In this document: piece after piece, positions 11,036 through 21,886 of the stretch
Position numbering within the stretch: the first letter of the stretch is position 1
Layout of the letters: each line of letters starts with the position of its first letter
Source: Euphorbia lathyris
Taxonomy: Eukaryota > Streptophyta > Magnoliopsida > Malpighiales > Euphorbiaceae
Reading direction: 5' to 3'
Length of the DNA: 64,000 bases
Assembly: GCF_963576675.1 (NCBI RefSeq)
Contig: NC_088911.1
Location: 92,223,256-92,287,255, forward strand
The notes under the pieces: generated by a model
What the model was told of the DNA's origin: nothing
Databases searched by the model: none
What the model saw: only the letters and a program-made list of their open reading frames with translations
Position numbers and translations under genes: made by a program

Positions 11036-11349
11036 TCTAGAGAACTGGAAAAAAATAACTTCTTGATAATAATAATAATAATAATATAACACAATTTATA
11101 ATTGAAATAAACTTCCTTGTAAGTATAATATTTCAATACCTCTTTAATATTTTATTCAATATGTCTCAAACTTCAATTAACAACTATTGTGTGAAACTTT
11201 ATATCTATTTGTAGCAAAATACATAAAAATAAAAAATACAATCCATATCAGTTAGATAAACTCAAACTAAAAAAATGAGTGGATTTCTACAGGTTTCGAA
11301 TTAGAAAAATTAATTTAACTTCAATTAAAGCTAAAAATTGAGTTCATAT
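11036..11349. other. AT-rich spacer
   Basis: No gene is seen. It contains a short (AAT)n microsatellite at about 11065-11086 and otherwise unstructured AT-rich sequence. Confidence 0.6.
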
Positions 11350-11939
11350 AAAACCGAAAATCTAAATTTAGTTAGAGTTAACAATCAAAACGATAACACA
11401 TAGCAACATATACTAAAAAAGAATGCAAATATACAAAAATTTTATTTTAGTCATTTTGAAAAAAAAGGACAAATAAAAAAGAAAACATGGATAAGGTACC
11501 GAGAGGTATGCAACCTGGGTAACGACAGAAATGGAATTTCATCTCTGAAAGATGAAACTATACCAACTATTGTTTAATAAAAATAAAACAATAACACAAT
11601 TGAGAAAAAAAAAGTAACTACAATATATGAAAAAAATTGAATAATTACCTTGGGAAATGTAAGAATTTCTTGTAATTTTTGACACTTTTGTGTTTCCCGA
11701 TTTCAGTTGTCAATGCATCTTCTATTTCTATCGGGTTTCTTCAATTGGAGATATCAGTTTGAAAAAAAAAGACAAATAACTACAACATATGAAATAAGGT
11801 AGCGAGAGGTATAGAACCTGGGTAACGGCAGAAATGGATCTGAAAGATGAAACTATTACAACTATTGTTTAATAAAAATAAAACAACAACACAATTGAGA
11901 ACAAAATAACTACAACATATGAAAAAAAACGAATAATTA
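11350..11939. repeat. Tandem duplication, copy 1, left part
   Basis: The sequence from CCGAAAATCTAAATTTAG (11354) onward reappears from 19171. Copy 1 was later split at 11939 by the LTR element; its continuation is 18866-19167. It holds an internal repeat with ACTATTGTTTAATAAAAAT near 11565 and 11862. No coding sequence is supported. Confidence 0.75.
11935..11939. other. Target-site duplication AATTA (left)
   Basis: AATTA precedes the 5' LTR and the same five bases follow the 3' LTR at 18866-18870. The intact unoccupied version of the site (AATAATTACATT) is present in the duplicated copy near 19746. Confidence 0.85.
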
Positions 11940-12643
11940 TGATAACAACCGAAATTATTCTTGAATAAGGAATAAGGGAAAATTAATAGAAATAATGGCA
12001 AACCATTATTCCTTCTAAAAGAGATATTTATGCATGATTAATATGGAATTAATGACAATTATTGCAGGATTAATGCAGGGGTGAATATATAAATAATGAA
12101 GAAAAAGAAGGAGTTTCTAGCATTATGCCACATCACGTGGACCATGGCGAAATACGCCATAACGAGATACACCCGATAAGAGCGAGTAGTGGAGACCCGC
12201 CATAACTCTCAAGGAGAGCGTACATACGCCTTGACGGATCAAAAAATACGAAAAGGCGCCTTTATTACCATCCATGAATGGGAATAAATACAATTAAATG
12301 GCAATTAATAGCCATTAAAGGGGAATAAAGACTTGATTGTTCGAATACCTCAACTCTGAGGGTTTCAATGCTAAATACTTGGATTAATGGAGAATTGATA
12401 GCAATTAAAGACGAGTAATGACACGACTCTTCACCTGCTTCCCCATTAATGCTGAAGGTTACAAAAACCTATATAAATACCCCAGCTTCCTAGGATCAAA
12501 GGTACACTTACTGATTCTCTACTTTTGTGCTTACAGTTTATTCTCAGAAATATTACTGACTTTGGCATCGGAGTGTCCCCGGCCGATCCCAACGGCGCCT
12601 CATAGGGAAGTGCTCCGATCAAAGATTTTTCCACAAGTTATCA
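11940..12643 (+). repeat. 5' LTR
   Basis: Runs from TGATAAC to GTTATCA, 704 bp, matching 18162-18865 with about twelve substitutions and no length change. A TATA-like CTATATAAATACC at about 12470-12482 is the likely promoter. The frame of about 139 codons starting at 12418 is only open sequence inside the LTR, with no visible homology. Confidence 0.9.
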
Positions 12644-12645
12644 AT

Positions 12646-12665
12646 TGGTGCGGTGAGCGTGGATC
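12646..12665 (+). other. Primer-binding site complementary to tRNA-Phe
   Basis: TGGTGCGGTGAGCGTGGATC begins two bases after the 5' LTR. It is the complement of the 3' end of plant tRNA-Phe (ending CACGCTCACCGCA plus CCA) over all 20 bases, as I recall that tRNA. This is the site where minus-strand DNA synthesis begins. Confidence 0.8.
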
Positions 12666-14542
12666 TCTAACAAACAGAAGTTCACAAAATCTTGATTGTA
12701 TAGAGTTTCACAAAGAACAAAACAATGGAGTCAACAGAATAGAAATCACAATCTCAAACTTTGGCTCAATCAGTACAACAAATCTATCCAAAGATACAGT
12801 TCTCCATATATTGGTGGGAAAGAGTTTTCTACATTAAATCTGAAATTTTATGATGAAAAAGATAAGTTTCCTCCCATTTCTTATTCCATTTTTAATTAAA
12901 GAAAATTGAGATCCCTCACTCTGATAAAGTGCTATGAATATCGTTACATGTTATTATGATAAATCTAATAAACTGTGAAAGATGAAGTCATAGACACAAA
13001 TCTTTCATTAAATCTTGCATGCTTACTATGCCCTCATATTTTTATGCATGACAAGTATAATATGATATTATTATTGAATTAGTACAAACGCAGGTATAAG
13101 ACCCGTAATCTTGGGATTTACAAAAAAAATCATCCATTCAATGTGATTTTGTCATTTGATATTAAAATATCATAAAAGGGCTCATGTAATTACAAATGAT
13201 TTAGATCTGGTCGGTCTTTTGGATGAACATGCATATAACTATTAGAAGAAATTACAAAAAAATCATATTTGGTTTTTCCTTGTACAATTCACCATCTATA
13301 TATGGCTTTTCTCCTATATAGTACTTTTAATATCAGAAATTCATATTTTTGAATATTGTTTTGTCAAACAGTTATTTCATTCCCTTTTTTACAAGGATGT
13401 GTCTATTCATATAAAACTGTTTATTTGACATTGTTAGAATTTCTGTTACCAACACAAGAGACTTGAAAATATTGAGTCTATTTGTAATTATCCTGTAATT
13501 GTCCCTAACTATTAAGGCCATTATGGGCTGAGGAATTACCAAATGGGATAAACAAAACTTTCATGTTCTGAGCTAACTACAAAATAGTGCAAGTGTCGGT
13601 TTCGGATCAGAACATTAATTTATGCAAAATTCTTAGGATATACATGAGAATTCCTTAAAGATTGGAGGATTGTATGTGAAGGTAGGTGAGAGTGGATTTT
13701 GAGTAATTTTCCTTACACTCCAAATTGGAGAAGAATCATGGTACATGTATTTTTCTTCCAAAATTACCCTTTCTCTTTTATTTTATTCATACAAATGAAA
13801 TGATATAAGAGTAATTTTATATATAACTATATTATTAAATCATCACTTACCTTTCTTTAATTACACCTCATTCAAATGAGGCTTTAATGATCTCTGAATG
13901 CCATTAATGTATGGATGCACAATATTAATTGCAAGTAAATAGCAACTATGTAAGATATCTTACCCAATATAGAATGTCATAACTTTTATGACGTTTAAAA
14001 TAAATATGCTATCTTGGATATTAATGCGCATTGAAATACAAAAGGACATTATTCTTAAACCATTCTCATTATGGTTATTTATTAAGAATTCATTATGATA
14101 TTCATGTGCAGTGGCAATCTTTATGGTTATGATCGTTATACGTGATATTATTATTAAAACAAGCACGATTAAAATTCTATTATGAATTTGTTTGACATAT
14201 AATATTTACTCGGTTTTATCCTTTGACTAAGTTCATTCTAGAGTCAGGGACCAACGTGAAGGAATTATTAAGTTGATTCCAAGATGAACTAAAAATTCCA
14301 TAAAGAGACATTGCATTATACATGATATTTGCCAACAAGGCCAATGCAAACAGTCTTTTGCTATGAAGTATGTTCCGTGGATCAAGCCACTGATCCCCAA
14401 GGTAAGTGAATATAGCTTTTATGCCTTACCACAATCTTTTAACAATGGACAGGGTATGCCCCACTTCTGGAGTTCTTTCAGTGCTAACCCACAAGTACAA
14501 GGGAATTGCTAATAATGCAACCAGTGCCAAACACTAGCATGA
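12666..14542 (+). other. Leader and non-coding internal region of the LTR element
   Basis: A short frame beginning ATGGAGTCAACAG near 12725 could be the start of a gag but meets a stop after five codons. The rest is AT-rich with no recognisable domain. Small antisense frames here are not supported. Confidence 0.5.
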
Positions 14543-15012
14543 AAAATAAAGCTCAATCCAGAGAAGTTTATATTCAGAGTCACTTCAGAAAAATTCCTTG
14601 ACTATGTCATTAGCAAAAAAGGAGTTAGAGCAAATCCAGATAAAGTAAAAAGCCCTGCGAGGAAAAAGGTGAAAAGAGCGCCTAAATAAAAGCCATGCGA
14701 GGAAAAAGGTGAAAAGAGCGCCTAAATGAAAGCCCCACTATGGGTGAGAAAGATCCAGAGGTTGAACGGGCGGATCATCGTACTAGAAAGATTGTCAACA
14801 AACATATCAAGGTATAAAACAATTCCTAGCAGAACCACCCTTGATGAGCAGACCAATCTGAAGGGGAGACCTGCATTTGTATCAATCTGTCATGGATAAA
14901 GCTATGTGCACCGTGGTTATTCAAGAAGAAGAAGGTCAGCAGTTCTCCATCTATTATGTTAGCAAAATTTTGAAGGATGCGGAGACAAGATATTCGAAGC
15001 TAGATAAAATGG
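14543..15012 (+). pseudogene. Ty3/gypsy reverse transcriptase C-terminus and RNase H fragment
   Basis: Two conceptual pieces are readable. At 14552-14668, LNPEKFIFRV and FLDYVISKKGVRANPDKVK match the end of a gypsy RT palm/thumb region. At about 14896-15012, VIQEEEGQQFSIYYVSK and ETRYSKLDK match the start of a gypsy RNase H. Between them a 40-bp unit is duplicated in tandem (14651-14690 and 14691-14730), and the phrase IQRLNGRIIVLERL resembles the RT to RNase H connection. Stops and frame changes interrupt it. It lies upstream of the gag/protease remnant, the reverse of the normal order. Confidence 0.75.
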
Positions 15013-15039
15013 CTCCCTCGGTTATGACAACATCCATCC

Positions 15040-16320
15040 GCGTTAAACCATAGCTCCAAGCATAACCTCAACATGATCGAGAACAAGATCAAGAGCCGGA
15101 TTCACCATCATGATTCAACATTGAACACACGAATGATGAGATTGAAAGGCGAGTGCATGCCACTCTGGATAGACAAGAGAACAATGCAGAAAGATACGCC
15201 ATCCAGTTAACAGGAATTCGCCATTCACAGCGCGAATCATGGGGTACGAGGCGGAAAAAATGATTAAAGCTTCCAACTTGCCACAATATAAAAGAAAAGA
15301 ATCAATATAAGTGGGACATTACATATCCCGAACCCAAAGGAGGGGAGCATGTAACCGTTGGAAGAAACGCCAAAGCGTACTACAGGTTGGCCACCACACT
15401 GAAGCTTGCTGGGAGCTGGCAAACTAGATAGCTTTGTCCAGAATAACAAATAACAAGATGACAAGCAGAAGACAGATCCCAAAAAGAAATTCAAAAGTGT
15501 CATTAATGTCATAGCAGATGGACCAGTGTATCAACCACCCGTGGAAAAAGCAAAAATATCCGTTCTGGATAAAACATCCCTCAATTTCCCCTTTTGCAGA
15601 AACAGGTCCAGTAATCTCTCCACATACAGATGCGTTGACAATTGAAGGATGGGAGATGAAATGAAGCGAGTAATGGTAGACACGGGCAGTTCTTGCAATG
15701 TCATCACCATAGGTGCATTCGCCAAACTAAAGGTTGATCCGATCCAAATAGAAACAACCATTGTTGACATCATGGGAGTGACAGGTCACACTATCCGGAC
15801 CAAGGACCAGGTAACTTTGGAATGCAAGCTGGCGGATGATGATCAAGCGTGGATTGGTGATCTGGAGTTCTCTATTATGAATGGACAATCAACTTATAAC
15901 ATCATTCTTGGGCGGCCGTTCATCTCAGAGGTTGCAGCCCTAATTTCCATCCGTCGTATGGCAATGTACATTCCCACCAGCAAAGGAGGAATAATGATTA
16001 GCGGGAACCAAAAGGCGGTTTAAGAGACCTACTCGGCGTCGCTATCGATCCGCCCACAATTCAAAGATGACGAAGGTGAGGAAGATGAACTTGTCACTAC
16101 AGCTTTGGACGACACAGAAACACTCCTTATTGCTGATGGAAAGCGGGTGCGGATCGCCAAAGGATTAAAACCTGAGATCAAGGAGGATGTTACGAAAGTT
16201 CTCATTGAGTCTGAAAGCCTATTTGCATAGGAGAATGAGATCCCCACATGAGTAAGCCTAGATGTGATTACTCATAAGTTAAACATCATTGAGGATGCGG
16301 TTCTAGTTGCTCAGAAAAGA
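15040..16320 (+). pseudogene. Ty3/gypsy gag C-terminus, protease and start of RT
   Basis: The gag tail (about 15060-15600) survives in several frames. The retropepsin is the clearest part, open from 15649 to 16023 with the catalytic motif VMVDTGSSCNVI and the later segment NIILGRPFI. After its TAA, an acidic linker and the phrase VITHKLNI (about 16260-16290) match the region that leads into a gypsy RT, and then similarity ends near 16320. Stops and frameshifts make it non-functional. The protease keeps an intact D-T-G triad. Confidence 0.78.
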
Positions 16321-16489
16321 TGGAACCATAGGCCTAAAAATCAGTATTTTTACGTATTCTTATATTGCATTAAACTGTTATAGTATCCTTTTTTTATAAT
16401 TTATTCTTTCTCGCCATACTTCTTATATTCATTTGCCTAGCTTTTATTCCTGATATACGCCCAGTGGCTGGCGAATGAAAAGTTCCACA

Positions 16490-16900
16490 GACGGATCAAT
16501 TACCTCAAAGATAGGACAATTGATCCCCATCACGGACGGATCCCCTTTCCATAAAGATAAGAAGCACAGACCCTCAGGAGCTTTCAAATAAGCTCAAACT
16601 CTCTCCTCAAAGACAGGAAAAATATTGGTCAACATCAAAAGCGGGTTAAAATTATCTCAAACATGAGAAAATTACACCCTAAACTTTCTCCTCAAAGATA
16701 GGAGAACAATAATCTCAGCGGCGGATCGATCTACCTCAAAGATAGGAAACGATTGATCGTCGTTAGAGACAGAGTTAAAACATTTCTCAGACGTGAGAAC
16801 TTTACACTCTCAAATACTCTTCCCAAAGAAGAGTCTCAAGACCTGGCGGCGGATCGATTCACCTCAAAGATAGGAAGCAAAATCGATCGCCTAAGGCAAC
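16490..16900 (+). repeat. Interspersed CCTCAAAGATAGGA phrases
   Basis: The phrase CCTCAAAGATAGGA or close variants recurs near 16502, 16610, 16692, 16734 and 16861, with a looser copy near 18092. Several copies sit next to GCGGATCGAT and a following GATTGATCG, so the unit is larger and partly palindromic. It occupies the 3' untranslated part of the LTR element. Confidence 0.6.
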
Positions 16901-17082
16901 TTAACTTCCTCACCAGGAATAAAAGCTTCTAACCTTCACAAAGGTTCACACATTGGGGTACGGCTGGCCACCTACCCTAAACAATCGGAGAAATCCTAAA
17001 CCAGATTCTAAAAAGTTACTTGCTAAAAGATATAATGCATTAGTAAAAATAGTTCTCGAAAGAAAAGGGTTCATCCAATAAT

Positions 17083-17717
17083 GAAGTCTCGTCTTCATCT
17101 CTAAATAATGAAGCCTCGTCTTCATTTCCAAATAATGAAGCCTTGTCTTCATCCAAATAATGAAGCCTCGTCTTCATCCAAATAATGAAGCCTAGTCTTC
17201 ATCTCCAAATAATGAAGCCTCGTCTTCATCCAAATAATGAAGCCTCGTCTTCATCTCCAAATAATGAAGCCTCGTCTTCATCCAAATAATGAAGCCTCAT
17301 CTTCATCTCCAAATAATGAAGCCTCGTCTTCATCCAAATAATGAAGCCTAGTCTTCATCTCCAAATAATGAAGCCTCGTCTTCATCCAAGTAATGAAGCC
17401 TCGTCTTCATCTCCAAATAATGAAGCCTCGTCTTCATCTTCAAATAATGAAGCCTCGTCTTCATCCAATTAATGAAGCCTCATCTTCATCCAATTAATGA
17501 AGCCTCGTCTTCATCAAAACAATGAAGCCTCGTCTTCATCCAATCAATGAAGCCTCATCTTCATCCAAGCAATGAAGCCTCATCTTCATCCAAATCAATG
17601 AAGCCTCGTCTTCATCCAAATCAATGAAGCCTAGTCTTCATCCAATTAATGAAGCCTCGTCTTTATCAAATCAATGAAGCCTCATCTTCATCAAAAGCAA
17701 TGAAGTCTCGCCTTCAC
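17083..17717 (+). repeat. Minisatellite of about 25 hairpin units (ATGAAGCCTCGTCTTCAT)
   Basis: About 25 units of 24-27 bp are arranged head to tail. Each unit contains ATGAAG and CTTCAT around a CCTCGT loop, a perfect 6-bp stem. In the left half, short linkers (CCAAATA) and long linkers (CTCCAAATA) tend to alternate, hinting at a higher-order unit of about 52 bp. The right half uses CAATTA or CAATCA linkers. It lies within the LTR element, between the coding remnants and the polypurine tract. Confidence 0.9.
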
Positions 17718-18148
17718 AAATGCAAAGTAAAAACACTTTGGAAAATGAGTAAAGGCTAAAAAGGCAAATGCCTAGAGTGTCAAAACCCCCCACAAAATGC
17801 ACAAAAGTCCCTAAATGGCTGATCATTCTCACTGATCCCTAAGGGCGGGTCATTCTCCTCAATATGGCAGAACTGAAGAAAAGAAGTCCCTAAGGCGAAT
17901 CATAATCCTATGCGGTAGGAACAAATGGTCCCATAAAGGGCGGGTTATTCCTTTCTAAAGGAAATATAACTCTCAAGAAGCCCCTAGAGGCTAACAATGG
18001 ATACAGCTGACCACCTATCCACGAAGAAGAAAAAACCCCTAAAAGCGCATCATATCCATATATGATCCCATCTAGGACGGGTCCACTTTCCTCTAAGATA
18101 GAAAAACAAAACACCCTTTAGACAACCCTGAAGAGTTTTTTATACCTT
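17718..18148 (+). other. 3' untranslated part of the LTR element
   Basis: No coding sequence is recognisable. GGGCGGGT-type words recur near 17845 and 17939, and ATAGCTGACCACCTATCC-like words echo those near 16960. It looks like degenerate repeats leading to the polypurine tract. Confidence 0.5.
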
Positions 18149-18161
18149 TAGGGGGGGCTTC
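18149..18161 (+). other. Polypurine tract
   Basis: TTTAGGGGGGGCTTC precedes the 3' LTR start TGATAAC and is the likely plus-strand primer. Confidence 0.7.
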
Positions 18162-18865
18162 TGATAACAACCCAAATTATTCTTGAATAAGGAATAAGGG
18201 AAAATTAATAGAAATAATGGCAAACCATTATTCCTTCTAAAAGAGATATTTATGCATGATTAATATGGAATTAATGACAATTATTGCAGGATTAATGCAG
18301 GGGTGAATATATAAATAATGAAGAAAAAGAAGGAGTTTCTAGCATTATGCCACATCACGTGGACCATGGCGAGATACGCCATAACGAGATACGCCCGATA
18401 AGAGCGAGTAGTGGAGACCCGCCATAACTCTCAAGGAGAGCATACATACGCCTTGACGGATCAAAGAATACGAAAAGACGCCTTTATTACCATCCATGAA
18501 TGAGAATAAATACAATTAAATGGCAATTAATAGCCATTAAAGGGGAATAAAGACTTGATTGTTCGAATACCTCAACTCTGACGGTTTCAATGCTAAATAC
18601 TGGGATTAATGGAGAATTGATAGCAATTAAAGACGAGTAATGACACGACTCTTCACCTGCTTCCCCATTAATGCTGAAGGTTACAAAAACCTATATAAAT
18701 ACCCCAGCTTCCTAGGATCAAAGGTACACTTACTGATTCTCTACTTTTGTGCTTACAGTTTATTCTCAGAAATATTACTGACTTTGGCATCGGAGTGTCC
18801 CCGGCCGATCCCAATGGCGCCTCACAGGGAAGTGCTCCGATCAAGGATTTTTCCACAAGTTATCA
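18162..18865 (+). repeat. 3' LTR
   Basis: A 704-bp copy of 11940-12643 with the same terminal inverted TGATAAC and GTTATCA, followed by the AATTA target duplication at 18866-18870. Confidence 0.9.
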
Positions 18866-19167
18866 AATTACATTGAGAAATATAATACTATCTATCCTGA
18901 CCAATGAATATAATGGCGGAATACTATCTATCATGCTTTATATAGAAGTGTATTTGTGACTTTTGGATTTCCTTTGCTTTGTGTTTTTTCATCTTCCCGT
19001 AACTCTTACTTTCTTTTATTTTTTTAATTAATAGGCTAATAATTGTTTAATTTATTATAAATATAAATCTATTATTTTTTATTAATTAAATCTTTTTAAT
19101 CTTGATTTTTTTACTACGTTGACAACTCATCAAAAATGCCTCTAAAACACTTCTCCTTATTTCTATA
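18866..19167. repeat. Tandem duplication, copy 1, right part
   Basis: Continues the unit interrupted at 11939. It matches about 19895-20198 (phrases ATACTATCTATCATGCTTTATATAG and AAAACACTTCTCCTTATTT, given here in pieces). No gene is seen. Confidence 0.75.
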
Positions 19168-20198
19168 AAGCCGAAAATCTAAATTTAGTTAGAGTTAACA
19201 ATCAAAACGATAACACATAGCAACATATACTAAAAAAGAATGCAAATATACAAAATCTTTATTTTAGTCATTTTGAAAAAAAAGGACAAATAAAAAAGAA
19301 AACATGGATAAGGTACCGAGAGGTATGGAACCTGGTAATGACAGAAATGGAATTTCATCTCTGTAAAATGAAACTATACCAACTATTGTTTAATAAAAAT
19401 AAAACAATAACACAATTGAGAAAAAAAGGCTACAATATATGAAAAAAATTGAATAATTACCTTGAGAAATGTAAGAATTTCTTGTAATTTTTGACGCTTT
19501 TGTGTTTCCCGATTTCAGTTGTCAATGCATCTTCTATTTCTATAGGGTTTCTTCAATTGGAGATATCAGTTTGAAAAAAAAAGACAAATAAAAAAGGAAA
19601 ACATGGATAAGGTAGCGAGAGGTATAGAACCTGGGTAACGACAGAAATGGATCTGAAAAATGAAACTATAACAACTATTGTTTAATAAAAATAAAACAAT
19701 AACACAATTGAGAACAAAATAACTACAACATATGAAAAAAAAATGAATAATTACATTCAGAAATATAATACTATCTATCATGACCAATGAATATAATGGC
19801 AAAATACTACTATAATAACTATTGTTTAATAAAAATAAAACAACAACACAATTGAGAACAAAATAACTACAACATATGAAAAAAAAACAAATAATTACAT
19901 TCATAAATATAATACTATCTATCTATTATGACCAATGAATATAATGCCGGAATACTATCTATCATGCTTTATATAGAAGTGTATTTGTGATTTTTGGATT
20001 TCCTTTGCTTTGTGTTTTTTCATCTTCCCGTAACTCTTACTTTCTTTTATTATTTTAATTAATGGGCTAATAATTGTTTAATTTATTATAAATATAAATC
20101 TATTATTTGTTATTAATTAAATCTTTTTAATCTTGATTCTTTACTACGTTGACAACTCATCAAAAATGCCTCTAAAACACTTCTCCTTATTTTTCTCT
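19168..20198. repeat. Tandem duplication, copy 2 (no LTR element)
   Basis: This is an uninterrupted copy of the 11350-11939 plus 18866-19167 unit. It is about 140 bp longer because the block with CTACAACATATGAAAAAAAA and ATTACATTCA is itself repeated (about 19722-19760 and 19863-19900). It preserves the empty target site of the LTR element. It has no coding support. Confidence 0.75.
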
Positions 20199-20993
20199 GC
20201 TTCCGTTATTATATATAGTATAGATAGATTTAATTATTAAATAAATAAATACTTTCTAAAATTTAATAATTATGAAATTTTATGCATCAATTTTGTAATT
20301 AACTATAAATATTACAACATGAAACAGAGGGCAGAAATAGATTGGAATAAGGAAAAAAGAACTTCCCTTGATTCTTTTGTTTCGGGAATTTTTTTATTGC
20401 TTGGATTTGTGAATGGATCAAATGGGCGCTGTTAAGAAGCTCTATTTTTTTTTGCAGCCACTCATTCTATTCTATGCTTGAAATTGTGTGATGAATGTGT
20501 AAGTAGCTTCCACGAAATTAGTGATAGTCTGATAGAGATGGGAAAACGTCAAAATAACGTGTTTGGGAAGGTATTGTGGTGCCTACTAGGTGTTTGCCCT
20601 TTTGCTTCTCAGTCATCATCAAGTCGTGATTGTTGAGATGCAAGTGTGAGTTTAGTTGGTGTTAAAAAGTCCCACATTGGAAGATTGTGAGATTGGTGAA
20701 TGATATATAATTGGGAAGGATCCATTAACCCACTACCTTAGGGTTTTGGGTTAAGTGTTGTGTCAAGCCCATTACTATATCCATTCACAAGGCTCAAAGT
20801 TTCTCCCTAATCGTAAAAGGCTCCCCGGATTCCCCAACAGTGATTTATGTTTTCAGAGTTAACAATTTAGATTTTTCGCACAACATAGTTTAATGTTTGT
20901 AGAAGAGTATTAATCATGGCATATTATTAATATTAACCAGTTAAATAATTAAATAAGTAATATAAATGTTGTGTTAAAATTTTGCCCTCATAG
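20199..20993 (+). other. Non-coding region with a duplicated receptor-kinase upstream segment
   Basis: Sequence 20455-20625 closely matches 21955-22090, which lies in front of the receptor kinase gene. Shared words are AGCTTCCA, GAGATGGGAAA and TGTTTGCCCTTTTGCTT or close variants. It appears to be a copied upstream region without its gene. Segment 20661-20840 begins TGTTAAAAAGTCCCACATTGG and ends CCCCAACA. It resembles a short solo LTR of a plant copia or TRIM family, but no target duplication was found. Confidence 0.45.
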
Positions 20994-21886
20994 GTGTGGA
21001 GAAAAGTTCTCACTCACCACCTTCTTTCTACTTTCTTGGGAGACCGATTTGGAAGTGGAGGAATGAGGAGATTTTTGGAAAGAAAATTGTTTCTATTCCT
21101 AATTTAGTTGAGTTCTTCTCGGAAAAATTATTAAACATTACTGATAGCTTCAAAGGAGATTCTCTTGCTAGTTTGACCCAGAAGAAGAACGTCCACCTCC
21201 TTGGTTGGAGCAGGCCTAGAGAAGGGGGAAAAATTATTAAACATTACTGATAGCTTCAAAGGAGATTCTCTTGCTAGTTTGACCCAGAAGAAGAACGTCC
21301 ACCTCCTTGGTTGGAGCAGGCCTAGAGAAGGGGTGGTGAAATTAAACACGGATGGTTCTTGCCTTAAAGATGGTAAGATTGCTGCAGGAGGTGTTCTGAG
21401 AGATGATGGGGGCGCCTGGTTGTCTAGGTTTGCCCAGAATCTGGGTTTGGTTCGTCCTTTTCGGCTGAGCTTTGGGAGATTTTCTCTGGCCTTAAACTTG
21501 AAAAGAGTCTGGGTTTGAAGAAGTTGATTGTAGAGTCAGACAACCTGGAGGCCATCAAAATGATTTCCGATAATAATGCTATTTGTTTAAATAGCCGAAA
21601 TCTAATCAAAGGTATTAGAAGGTTCTGCTCTTCCTTTGATTTCATAAAATTCAGCCATTTCTTCAGAGAACAGAACCGGGTTGCGGATCGCTTGGCGGCT
21701 GCTGGTCATGAGGGGATGTTAGACGTCACGACCTTCTCTAATCCTCCTGTTTTTCTTTCTTCTATTCTTTTTGAAGATGTTGTGGGAATTAGCTTCCTAG
21801 GCTAATCCCAGACTAGGTTTTTTATTTTTAGTTTTTCCTTTCGTTTTCCTTTTCCTGTTCCTACAAAAAAAAAAAAAAAAAAAAAA
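20994..21886 (+). pseudogene. 5'-truncated LINE tail with RNase H domain and poly(A)
   Basis: The conceptual protein has an RNase H domain of the plant LINE type (KLNTDGSCL, then AAGGVLRD, ESDNLEAI, and FREQNRVADRLAAAG), ends at TAA near 21803, and is followed by a poly(A) tail at 21864-21886. A 106-bp tandem duplication (21121-21226 and 21227-21332) adds a frameshift. A one-base loss near 21450 shifts the frame again. The upstream parts of ORF2 are absent, as expected of 5'-truncated reverse transcription. It sits between the two copies of the receptor-kinase upstream sequence. Confidence 0.75.
21121..21332 (+). repeat. 106-bp exact-looking tandem duplication
   Basis: The block starting GGAAAAATTATTAAACATTA at 21121 repeats from 21227. 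No mismatch was found by eye, so the duplication is recent. Its length is not a multiple of three, so it shifts the LINE frame. Confidence 0.85.

Larger units (their letters stand above)
11940..18865 (+). mobile_element. Complete LTR retrotransposon with degraded Ty3/gypsy coding remnants
   Basis: The 704-bp LTRs (11940-12643 and 18162-18865) are flanked by the target duplication AATTA (11935-11939 and 18866-18870). They have inverted ends TGATAAC and GTTATCA. A tRNA-Phe primer site follows the 5' LTR and a G-rich polypurine tract precedes the 3' LTR. About a dozen LTR differences were counted (near 98% identity), so it is fairly young. Coding content is limited to fragments: RT/RNase H at about 14543-15012, then gag/protease and the start of RT at 15040-16320. 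The fragments, taken in that order, do not match the normal gag-protease-RT order. No integrase was seen. It must have been mobilised in trans. Confidence 0.88.

Noticed and set aside
12646..12665. tRNA genes at the primer-binding sites (also 34016 and 57835)
   Set aside because: Only the complement of a tRNA 3' end is present. No cloverleaf or internal promoter boxes follow.
12418..12837. A 139-codon frame at the 5' LTR of the 11940-18865 element, repeated in the 3' LTR
   Set aside because: It crosses the LTR boundary and primer-binding site and shows no domain. It is a by-product of the LTR.
17083..17717. CRISPR-like array of short palindromic repeats
   Set aside because: Linkers are near-identical rather than unique spacers, no cas genes exist, and the array lies inside a plant LTR retrotransposon. 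It is a minisatellite.
20661..20840. Definite solo LTR beginning TGTTAAAAAGTCCCACATTGG
   Set aside because: The ends look right for a copia or TRIM LTR, but no target duplication or second copy is visible, so it is mentioned only as a possibility in the spacer entry.
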